5,985 nucleotides of DNA. It comes from Ruminococcaceae bacterium UBA5904. GTDB lineage: Bacteria; Bacillota; Clostridia; Oscillospirales; Acutalibacteraceae. Both the position numbers and the translations under genes were made by a program. Below, in pieces: positions 1 through 5,735 of the stretch (position 1 is its first letter; each line of letters starts with the position of its first letter). Location: positions 430-6,414 of the forward strand of contig DJEG01000047.1 of NCBI GenBank assembly GCA_002431305.1, given 5' to 3'. The notes beneath the pieces are model-generated. The model did not search any database. It had not been told where the DNA came from and was given only the letters and a program-made list of their open reading frames with translations.

Positions 1-177
1 TACATCAGACGTGAACGTTATGCAGGAGCATGTGAGAGAAGCTTTTATGTAGGCGAGGACGTAACAGAGTCCGATATTAAGGCTAAATTCGATAACGGCG
101 TTCTTGAGATAAATGTTCCCAAGAAAGAGGCTCAGCCCAAGGTTGAGGAAAATCATTACGTTCAGATTGAAGGATAA
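1..177 (+). CDS. Hsp20/alpha-crystallin small heat-shock protein, C-terminal part
   Basis: This is the last 58 codons of a small heat-shock protein; the 5' end lies outside the window. Frame 1 is open from base 1 to a TAA at 175-177. The hallmark C-terminal part of the alpha-crystallin domain is visible. It starts with an R-x-E-R-Y-x-G segment followed by a R-S-F-Y-V strand. Next comes the family signature A-K-F-D-N-G-V-L-E-I-N-V-P-K at about residues 29-42 of the fragment. After a short charged linker the protein ends in Y-V-Q-I-E-G, which matches the V/I-x-I tail motif that docks onto neighbouring subunits in the oligomer. Members of this family are ATP-independent cytosolic holdases that bind unfolding proteins under heat or other stress. 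A strong terminator follows 62 bp downstream, so this is the last gene of its transcript. Family assignment is confident; the exact paralogue cannot be named. Confidence 0.9.
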   Translation, partial: YIRRERYAGACERSFYVGEDVTESDIKAKFDNGVLEINVPKKEAQPKVEENHYVQIEG

Positions 178-239
178 AGCTTTGAATCCGAACGGTGATG
201 TCTGTATAGATCCCGTAAACCCATAACAACCCCCAAAAA

Positions 240-287
240 CAGGAAAGAGAGTCAGGCTTTTCGCCCGGCTCTCTTTTCTGTTTTTTT
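240..287 (+). terminator. Intrinsic terminator after Hsp20, probably bidirectional
   Basis: An 18-position stem pairs 240-257 with 263-280 around a five-base loop (258-262). It has two G-T wobbles and a single A-C mismatch at 254/266, and is followed by seven T's (281-287). This is a textbook rho-independent terminator for the plus-strand Hsp20 gene. On the minus strand the same stem is followed by GTTTTTG (233-239), so it can also end the minus-strand operon. The TAA stop of that operon's last gene lies within 286-288, inside the plus-strand T tract. Confidence 0.92.
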
Positions 288-1071
288 ATTTATTTAATTC
301 AATATCGGCAATCTCATATATTTTATTAAGCATGCTTATATAATACCCGTCCGTGTAATGCATCGGCGCAAGCCCCCAGCGGTGACGTTCGTCCGAGAGT
401 ATTTCCGTATCGCCGGCTATCTCATATATAGATGAGATAGTCTTAATTACCATATCATACATTTTATTTAAAACGTCGTTTATCTCCGAATTATTTTTAA
501 TAATGTCAGTATCAAACGGTGTTATTTCACCGAATTTATTTATATATCTGTCCGCCGTGAGTGCGCGGTGAAGTATGATTCTGTTTTCCGGATAAATATT
601 TGTTAAGTTTTCGCAGAATAATTTTACGTATTTATTTATACGTCTGTGACCCGCGTACAGTCCGAAAGCTGTGACTCTCTTATACCAATCGGGATATTTC
701 CTGTATTTTTCGCCGAGGGAAAGTCTGAATTCGTTCGACACGGTTAAAAAAGAATCCCCGACCCTTTTGAGCGGGAAACGCTCGTCGACAAGATCGAGGA
801 TTATAAAATCGCTTTTCTGCCCGCCGAGTATTTCGAACGCGGTCTTATTCATATCGCACAGAACCATGCGTTTCTGAAACGGCGAAGAGAGGTTCATTTC
901 GCTTTCCTCTGCGCCGATCTTCGGACACACAGCCGATATTACGGACTGTCGGGCTATATAATTTTCGAGTTCGATTCGGCTATCTGCGTCAAACGTCAGA
1001 ATATCGCGCGTGACGCAGCTGCCGAATATCGAAAGTCTTATTTTGTTTGCGTCAGACGGACGCTTTCTCAT
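286..1071 (-). CDS. DUF6270-like, SGNH-hydrolase-related protein
   Basis: A 261-residue protein when started at the ATG at 1069-1071. It looks like the DUF6270 family, whose members are related to SGNH esterases/acyltransferases and often sit near polysaccharide genes; this is recalled family knowledge, not a search result. Visible marks are F-G-S-C-V-T-R-D at residues 16-23 (block I position), Y-I-A-R-Q-S at 39-44, L-D-L-V-D-E-R at 92-98, and a C-terminal D-E-R-H with H-Y-T-D-G-Y-Y (D227, H230, H238), resembling the SGNH Asp-His block. No signal peptide or membrane segment is apparent, so it is probably cytosolic. The gene overlaps the upstream GH38 gene by 20 bp. A TGGAGGG sequence (1080-1086) lies within GH38 codons. 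An in-frame TTG at 1072-1074 is an alternative start adding one residue. The 3' half is much more AT-rich than the rest of the operon. The reaction is unknown; a role acting on glycan decorations is only an inference from the GH38 neighbour. Confidence 0.8.
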   Translation of the reverse strand: MRKRPSDANKIRLSIFGSCVTRDILTFDADSRIELENYIARQSVISAVCPKIGAEESEMNLSSPFQKRMVLCDMNKTAFEILGGQKSDFIILDLVDERFPLKRVGDSFLTVSNEFRLSLGEKYRKYPDWYKRVTAFGLYAGHRRINKYVKLFCENLTNIYPENRIILHRALTADRYINKFGEITPFDTDIIKNNSEINDVLNKMYDMVIKTISSIYEIAGDTEILSDERHRWGLAPMHYTDGYYISMLNKIYEIADIELNK

Positions 1072-3562
1072 CAACGATACCCTCCAGGAAGTCGGTCTCG
1101 CTTACTTTTCCGTCGGGTTCTACTCTGAACGTGATTATCTCGTTGTGTCCGATATCGAACCAGAACGAGCAGTCGAGCAATTCGCACGTAAGATACGAAC
1201 GGGTTTCCTTGATACCCTTGGTTTCGTAAACTCTGATTATGTACGCGCCCGAACCGTCCTCGCACTCTTTGAATGCGGTCATGATAACGTTGTCCGCCGA
1301 TATCTTTATGAACGAATCCTTCTGCTTTCTGCCCTTGCCCTTATGGCATCCCTCGGGAACGAGGAACGGGCGGTTATTAAACAGCGCGGATTCCTTTGCG
1401 ACGTCGGAAAGTCTCGCTTCGCCCGAGTGGAGGTAAATTCCGTACTCAAATCTCTGCATACCCTCGTCGGTGAAGTTGAAATCCGTCTTGGGACGAGATG
1501 AATAGTGGTCTGCGAATATTACGTTTCTCAAAAGAGTCTGTCTTAACTGCGTTCCCTTGCACGAGTAGCTGTATTTTGAGTCGTTGACAACGCTTAATCC
1601 GCCGAGGTTTCCGTTTTCGTCCTCTGACGAAATGTCGACCCACTGATGGCAGACCTCCTCGTCGCCGTTAGGCTCTCTTACAATGTAACCCGCGGGCATC
1701 TGCGCGGAGGAAATTTCATTCTTACCGCCGATATCGAACTGCATTTTGAGCATTGTGAATTCTTCGCTCCAGCGGGCTTTGCACTTAACGCGGAGTATTT
1801 TCTGCTTCTTTGAAAGAATGAAATCCTGCGTGAGAACGGATTCGTTAAATTTATGTTTAACTCTTACAACGCTTCTGACTCCGCCGTTTTCGACAAGGTC
1901 GATCGAAACGAGCTTCATCTCGCCCATTTCGTCCTCGAATTTGAATACGTTATGCGCCCACGTGTCAGTCTCGGAGTCGTCGATTATTACGGGAACGGCA
2001 AGGTCGTGCTCTTCTGCAAAATCTCTTCCTGTCTGCTTGTCGACAAGAGAGACGATATATCCCGTCTCCTTTGAGAACGTAACCTTCATGTACTCGTTCT
2101 CGATTTTTATTTCATCGCCCGAGGTCTCGCAGTATGTGCCTATTCTTTCCCTGTACTCGCTGTCGTTAGCTGCATCCTGCCATACCCAGTATGTCGCGTA
2201 GCCCATTGCGGGAATCTTTGCGAGAAAAACCGTGTCGCAGTGCGAGTCGTTCGAACGCGAGGAACGTACGATCGAAAAATCTGTCTCATTGCCGTCGCAG
2301 TCGGTGACCTTGCCTGCGGGGTACATGGTTCTGACGGGAGTCTCTATATCGTATGAAAGAGAGTTGAATACAACGACCGGGCGGGGAAATTCTCTGGGCA
2401 GACCGAGGTGTCTTACCTCGCTGGTTACCGTGTCGGAAATGCCGTCGATCCACGTATCTATTTCTCTTGCAATGCTTACGAACGCACGCATTCTGATTCT
2501 GTCGGCAACGGTCAGCGCGTGACCCGCGGAGTGCTTTAAGTCCTCGTAAGCCTCCATTATCGAGCAGCCGCAGAGAATGTCGTGGAACTGGTTAAAGCAT
2601 ACGGTGTCCCAAGCCTCGGCAATCTGCTCTTTGGACGTGTCTCTGTCTTTGATTTTAGCCGATACCGCGTCCCATAATTCAGCCGAATAAAGAGCGGTTT
2701 CGCACTGTCTGTTGAGCTGTTTTACGAGGCTTGTCGCCGAATAGCAGCCGCTCGCGTGGTGCTGCATTTCACTGCTCCACGTCGGCATGTCGGTATAGTT
2801 TTCACATACGGCGGAAAAATATTCGTCGGGGGATGAAAACTTTACATCCCTGTCCGCTGTCTGTTTAATATTATAAATATGCTCGATATCGCCCTTTGTC
2901 GGTCCGCCGCCGTGGTTGCCGATTCCGCAGAATACCATCTGCGGACAGCCTGCTTTATCGGCCATTTCACACGCCTGATTATAACGTTTGTCGATTTCCT
3001 CAGTACCGCTTGCGCCGTAGGTTTCGTTGATTCTGTACGTCATGACCTTGCTTCCGTCGGGCGACTCCCACCAGAAAGCTCCCTCGGGAATGTTCGCGTT
3101 TTCGTGCATACCGGGGCGCATGAATACGTAGTTTCTCATTCCGCCCTTTATAAGAAGCTGGGGAAGCATGCCGTTGTGTCCGAACGAGTCGACGTTATAG
3201 CCTGTGCGGCATATTCTGCCGAATTTGTCATAGTAATAGAGCTGGCTGTAAAGAGCCTGTCTCGCAAAGCTCTCCGCCGAGGGAATGTTGCAGTCGGGCT
3301 GAACGTTCCAGCCGTTTACGACTATCCATCTGCCCTCTTTTATGCGTTCGCAGATCTCTCTGAACATCTCGGGGTCGGTGTTCTCGACCCATTTATAATA
3401 TGAAGCTGACGAGCAGTTGAATACCGTGTAATCGTACTCGGAAAGTCTGTCGAGCGCGGAGCGGAACGTCTGCATAACCTCGTTATATCCGTCAAACCAT
3501 CTCCAAAGCCAGACGGGGTCAAGGTGCGCGTTTCCTATTATATGAATTGAATTATCTGCCAT
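1052..3562 (-). CDS. Alpha-mannosidase, glycoside hydrolase family 38
   Basis: An 836-residue retaining, metal-dependent alpha-mannosidase that releases mannose from alpha-mannosides. It has no signal peptide and is probably cytosolic, acting on imported oligosaccharides. The N-terminal catalytic domain (about 6-270) carries H-L-D-P-V-W (H13 and D15, metal ligands) and N-V-D-S-F-G-H-N (D125, the expected nucleophile and metal ligand). It also has G-N-H-G-G-G-P-T at 215-222 and M-Q-H-H-A-S-G-C-Y-S, where H268 or H269 should be the fourth ligand. The middle helical domain (about 275-370) shows K281, N284-R285 and the signature N-Q-F-H-D-I-L at 324-330. The rest is the beta-sandwich C-terminal region. 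Length and motifs fit an intact, active enzyme. The start is the ATG at 3560-3562, with AAGGAG 8 bases upstream. It follows the propeller-toroid gene by 12 bp and overlaps the DUF6270-like gene. The linkage cleaved cannot be predicted; characterised bacterial relatives range from mannosylglycerate hydrolases to alpha-1,3-mannosidases, so I give no gene symbol. Confidence 0.95.
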   Translation of the reverse strand: MADNSIHIIGNAHLDPVWLWRWFDGYNEVMQTFRSALDRLSEYDYTVFNCSSASYYKWVENTDPEMFREICERIKEGRWIVVNGWNVQPDCNIPSAESFARQALYSQLYYYDKFGRICRTGYNVDSFGHNGMLPQLLIKGGMRNYVFMRPGMHENANIPEGAFWWESPDGSKVMTYRINETYGASGTEEIDKRYNQACEMADKAGCPQMVFCGIGNHGGGPTKGDIEHIYNIKQTADRDVKFSSPDEYFSAVCENYTDMPTWSSEMQHHASGCYSATSLVKQLNRQCETALYSAELWDAVSAKIKDRDTSKEQIAEAWDTVCFNQFHDILCGCSIMEAYEDLKHSAGHALTVADRIRMRAFVSIAREIDTWIDGISDTVTSEVRHLGLPREFPRPVVVFNSLSYDIETPVRTMYPAGKVTDCDGNETDFSIVRSSRSNDSHCDTVFLAKIPAMGYATYWVWQDAANDSEYRERIGTYCETSGDEIKIENEYMKVTFSKETGYIVSLVDKQTGRDFAEEHDLAVPVIIDDSETDTWAHNVFKFEDEMGEMKLVSIDLVENGGVRSVVRVKHKFNESVLTQDFILSKKQKILRVKCKARWSEEFTMLKMQFDIGGKNEISSAQMPAGYIVREPNGDEEVCHQWVDISSEDENGNLGGLSVVNDSKYSYSCKGTQLRQTLLRNVIFADHYSSRPKTDFNFTDEGMQRFEYGIYLHSGEARLSDVAKESALFNNRPFLVPEGCHKGKGRKQKDSFIKISADNVIMTAFKECEDGSGAYIIRVYETKGIKETRSYLTCELLDCSFWFDIGHNEIITFRVEPDGKVSETDFLEGIVDEKASV
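1080..1086 (-). promoter_or_regulatory. Ribosome binding site of the DUF6270-like gene, inside the GH38 gene
   Basis: On the minus strand TGGAGGG precedes two adjacent candidate starts. From GGAGG the gap is 9 bases to the ATG (1069-1071) and 6 bases to the TTG (1072-1074). The ATG is preferred as the standard codon, but spacing alone does not rule out TTG. Because the site lies within the last GH38 codons, ribosomes finishing GH38 can reinitiate here. Confidence 0.75.
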
Positions 3563-3570
3563 TTTGCTTT

Positions 3571-3576
3571 CTCCTT
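3571..3576 (-). promoter_or_regulatory. GH38 ribosome binding site fused to the upstream stop codon
   Basis: AAGGAG on the minus strand lies 8 bases before the GH38 ATG. Its first two bases are the last two bases of the TAA stop (3575-3577) of the preceding gene, giving TAAGGAG. Termination and initiation are therefore only about a dozen bases apart, an arrangement that favours coupled translation of the two proteins. Confidence 0.85.
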
Positions 3577-5359
3577 ATTCTTCTGTTATAATACCGAAAT
3601 ATCTGCCCATCCAGTATGCGAGCGTATACTGTGCGCAGGATTCGACGGTTCTGTTGCCGCCCGAATCCTCATTTTTATATTCGAGCGAGTTTCTGTCGTA
3701 TTTTGAGATAAATTTCTCATCGGGCGGGAGAAGTATGGATGTTTCCGCATATCCCGCGCGGTAAAGTCTCTTCGCTATATCGTAACGCGACGTTACCGAA
3801 ACTCCCGAAGCAAGCGTGCTCGTATTGAAACGGTAGAACCACATTGCGAGCTTGTCGGTATCGACGTCCTCCTCGGGACACGATATCATGAACGGAATGT
3901 CGTAAACGGGGTGATGTTCCCTGCCTATCGATGTGTTTATCCATGACATGTAGCCCGCCTTGAATTTCTTTCTCAGTTCCTCGTTCTTCTCAGTTTTAAA
4001 AAGTCCTAAATATGACATCGTAGCAAGCATGTGATCGCCGAACATTATATCCTCGATAACGTCGCACTTCATTGCGTTGCCCGCAAGGAGCGAACGGTCG
4101 TAGTGCTTCGCCGTAAGGTCGGGATATCCGATTTCGATAAGGTGATTGTACGCGTCGGTTCTCTTTTTATTTTCGCCTAACAGGTACTGCGCCATGCTTA
4201 TGTACATCATGACTTCCGCGCTGTTAAGACAGCTGTCGACCCATCCGAGACCCTCGGAGAAGTAGCGCGGACTCCACTTTGCCCAGCTCGTCGGTTCGCC
4301 GTGAAAGTCAATGAATTCGAAGTCGTTGTCAATAACGTGGTCAACGAAACGCTCGACCGCGGTCATCATTATATCGTCGAGTTCTTTGTCCTGACCGCCG
4401 ATTATCTTGTGTGCAAAGCAGATATTCATCATATGAAGAGTCGTCTCGTCGCTCGAAGTATCGGCTTTGTAAACGAGGTTATCGTCCGAATATCCCGCGT
4501 CGCGGTAAACGCGTCTGAGTCTCTCGGGAATCGGGTCGGGCGAATCTATCTCCCTGCCGACGAGTCCCTTGCGTTCGGCAAAAGTCGTGTGCAGAACAAC
4601 GGATTTTTCCCCCGTTCTTCTTATAAAAATACCGTCGTCGGGTACGGGAGCGTCGGGAGTTAAAAATGTTCTTGCAACAAAGCCGTCGGCTCTGCCGGGA
4701 ATGTACGCAAGAAGCAGGCACGCCTCAAGCGACTTGACGGCAATGTCCTTGATCCTTTGCGTTTCGGGGTCGTTCTCGCCCTTTGTTTTTCTCAATATAT
4801 CGTAATGCATAAGCTCGCCCATGCAGAATGCAGCCGTAAATCCGCCGTCGTTGTCGGAATCCGTGAATTTTTCGGGAGTCGTGATATCGCCCGGAACGCG
4901 CAGACTGCGCTGGCTGACGAGTCCCATTCTGTTGACTATTTTCATGCACTCGTCGAGAAGAATGTTCGCTTTCTCCTCGCACGTAATTGTTTTCATATCT
5001 ATTCTCGACGCGCCGGACGAAGTCAGAACCCATACGCCGTCCTTATCGGCAAGCACGCTCTTTACGTGATTATCCTTTAAATCCCTGTGAGCGCTGAAGT
5101 ACATGATTCTGTCGTAGCCGAATTCGGCGTTTTCGTCGTATCTTACAAGACCGTATTCGCTGCCGTACCAGAATATGCCGTCACACTCGTCAAAACACGT
5201 GAAGTCACGCTTTTTAACGGGGAGCGGGTACTCAATCTTCGTCAAATCGGGCTTAACGGGCTTTTTCTCTTTAAGCTCGGCGGGAACCGCGGGGTCGTTT
5301 AATTCATAAAGCTTTATGAATCTTGCGGCGTGCGGTTTTAACTTTATAATATTTGCCAT
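3575..5359 (-). CDS. Uncharacterised protein: two propeller-like repeats plus probable alpha/alpha-toroid domain
   Basis: A 594-residue first gene of the operon; I cannot assign a reaction. After a Lys/Pro-rich lead (about 20-50) come two repeats like those of two-component-regulator propellers: G-I-F-W-Y-G-S-E-Y-G-L-V-R-Y-D at 61-75, and L-K-D-N-H-V-K-S-V-L-A-D then G-V-W-V-L-T-S-S-G-A-S-R-I-D at 94-121. Two repeats are too few for a closed propeller. Residues about 130-594 are helix-rich and look like an alpha/alpha toroid as in several carbohydrate-active families. Conserved-looking motifs are D-N-D-G-G-F at 169-174, A-D-T-S-S-D-E at 299-305, D-F-H-G-E-P-T-S-W-A-K-W at 351-362 and A-Y-W-M-G-R-Y at 581-587. 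Their acidic and aromatic residues are plausible sugar-binding or catalytic sites. No signal peptide or membrane helix is seen, so it is probably cytosolic, unlike typical propeller sensors. The start ATG (5357-5359) has AAGGAG 8 bases upstream. Co-transcription with GH38 suggests glycan metabolism, as an enzyme or a binding protein. Confidence 0.85.
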   Translation of the reverse strand: MANIIKLKPHAARFIKLYELNDPAVPAELKEKKPVKPDLTKIEYPLPVKKRDFTCFDECDGIFWYGSEYGLVRYDENAEFGYDRIMYFSAHRDLKDNHVKSVLADKDGVWVLTSSGASRIDMKTITCEEKANILLDECMKIVNRMGLVSQRSLRVPGDITTPEKFTDSDNDGGFTAAFCMGELMHYDILRKTKGENDPETQRIKDIAVKSLEACLLLAYIPGRADGFVARTFLTPDAPVPDDGIFIRRTGEKSVVLHTTFAERKGLVGREIDSPDPIPERLRRVYRDAGYSDDNLVYKADTSSDETTLHMMNICFAHKIIGGQDKELDDIMMTAVERFVDHVIDNDFEFIDFHGEPTSWAKWSPRYFSEGLGWVDSCLNSAEVMMYISMAQYLLGENKKRTDAYNHLIEIGYPDLTAKHYDRSLLAGNAMKCDVIEDIMFGDHMLATMSYLGLFKTEKNEELRKKFKAGYMSWINTSIGREHHPVYDIPFMISCPEEDVDTDKLAMWFYRFNTSTLASGVSVTSRYDIAKRLYRAGYAETSILLPPDEKFISKYDRNSLEYKNEDSGGNRTVESCAQYTLAYWMGRYFGIITEE

Positions 5360-5367
5360 TGCATTAA

Positions 5368-5373
5368 CTCCTT
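5368..5373 (-). promoter_or_regulatory. Ribosome binding site of the propeller-toroid gene
   Basis: A perfect AAGGAG on the minus strand, 8 bases before the ATG at 5357-5359. It fixes this start over an out-of-frame ATG five bases further upstream (5362-5364), which is only three bases from the site. Confidence 0.85.
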
Positions 5374-5400
5374 AAAAAATAAATCGTAAAGTTAATAGAA

Positions 5401-5429
5401 ATTATACATTATCCCCGCATTAAAGTAAA
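5401..5429 (-). promoter_or_regulatory. Sigma-A-like promoter of the GH38 operon
   Basis: On the minus strand a perfect TATAAT (-10, 5401-5406) is preceded by exactly 17 bases and then TTTACT (-35, 5424-5429, four of six consensus bases). The start of transcription would fall near 5394, leaving a leader of about 35 nucleotides before the ATG at 5359. The short leader leaves no room for a riboswitch. I saw no convincing catabolite-repression (cre) site around it. Confidence 0.72.
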
Positions 5430-5440
5430 GACTTTTTCGG

Positions 5441-5469
5441 TTGAATCCGGACAGATATTATGATAAAAT
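5441..5469 (+). promoter_or_regulatory. Candidate plus-strand promoter with extended -10
   Basis: TTGAAT (5441-5446, four of six -35 bases), 17 bases, then TAAAAT (5464-5469, five of six), preceded by TGA to form an extended -10. Transcription would begin near 5476, about 260 bases before the M28-like ATG. It lies 11 bases from the -35 of the minus-strand operon promoter. In AT-rich DNA such matches arise by chance, so this is only moderately supported. Confidence 0.42.
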
Positions 5470-5624
5470 GTTTATTATTTATTATAAGCAATATCGCGCG
5501 GCCTCCCGACTCAATTTCACAGAGCGGAACGCATGAAGAATTGTTAAATAAAAACGGCATCTATGCAAATATGTATAAAATGTATACTTGATGCGACAAT
5601 TTTAATAATTTATTAACAATTTAT

Positions 5625-5645
5625 CAATTCACTCAAAATGAATTG
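5625..5645. repeat. 7-bp inverted repeat upstream of the M28-like gene
   Basis: CAATTCA (5625-5631) and TGAATTG (5639-5645) are perfect inverted copies separated by 7 bases. The dyad lies just upstream of the extended -10 candidate at 5658-5666 and covers the -35 zone, where a repressor operator would sit. It has no T tract after it, so it is not a terminator. Confidence 0.5.
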
Positions 5646-5657
5646 CGCTTTGTAATA

Positions 5658-5666
5658 TGGTATATT
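5658..5666 (+). promoter_or_regulatory. Candidate extended -10 for the M28-like gene
   Basis: TGG followed by TATATT matches an extended -10 (five of six core bases plus the TG). No good -35 lies 16-18 bases upstream. Transcription would begin near 5673, giving a leader of about 63 bases that opens with the hairpin described separately. An alternative is TTGATG (5588-5593), 17 bases, TATTAA (5611-5616). Confidence 0.38.
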
Positions 5667-5672
5667 AATAGG

Positions 5673-5711
5673 CAGAGTCGTTCTTCCCGACCGAACCCCG
5701 GTCTGATTCTG
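5673..5711 (+). other. Hairpin in the 5' leader of the M28-like gene
   Basis: A two-part stem. The outer helix pairs 5673-5679 (CAGAGTC) with 5705-5711 (GATTCTG), seven pairs with one G-T. The inner helix pairs 5689-5693 (GACCG) with 5699-5703 (CGGTC), five pairs around a five-base loop. A pyrimidine-rich bulge (5680-5688) separates them on the left side. No T run follows, so it is not a terminator. It ends 10 bases before the ribosome binding site. Confidence 0.5.
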
Positions 5712-5721
5712 ATATTTTATT

Positions 5722-5728
5722 AGAGGTG
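5722..5728 (+). promoter_or_regulatory. Ribosome binding site of the M28-like gene
   Basis: AGAGGTG, a good match to the Shine-Dalgarno consensus, 7 bases before the ATG at 5736-5738. It supports this start for a gene that is otherwise open to the window end. Confidence 0.8.
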
Positions 5729-5735
5729 TTGTACA

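Larger units (their letters stand above)
5360..5735. other. Divergent intergenic region, 376 bp, AT-rich
   Basis: This stretch separates the minus-strand operon from the plus-strand M28-like gene. It holds the operon promoter, a back-to-back plus-strand promoter candidate, a short GC-rich island (about 5494-5510), a very AT-rich tract (about 5540-5630) with a repeated ATGTATA word, a 7-bp dyad and a leader hairpin next to the M28-like gene. I found no credible protein-coding ORF, tRNA or intrinsic terminator in it. Confidence 0.8.

Noticed and set aside
1010..1501. 163-codon plus-strand ORF opposite the end of GH38
   Set aside because: It is antisense to a GH38 gene with clear family motifs. 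It has no family resemblance and comes from the codon bias of the real gene.
2879..3403. 174-codon plus-strand ORF opposite the GH38 catalytic domain
   Set aside because: It is a mirror of the conserved catalytic region. No ribosome site or recognisable domain is present.
4301..4663. 120-codon plus-strand ORF opposite the propeller-toroid gene
   Set aside because: It is an antisense shadow with no supporting start signal.
3575..5359. GH125 exo-alpha-1,6-mannosidase, a common GH38 partner with a toroid fold
   Set aside because: I do not see GH125 signature motifs, and the propeller-like N-terminus and length do not fit that family.
5481..5486. Second perfect minus-strand TATAAT
   Set aside because: The position 17 bases upstream reads TCGGGA, which is not a -35, and the 5401-5429 promoter is better placed and complete.
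5468..5536. 22-codon plus-strand ORF in the intergenic region
   Set aside because: No Shine-Dalgarno sequence precedes it, and its start codon overlaps the candidate -10, upstream of the predicted transcript start.
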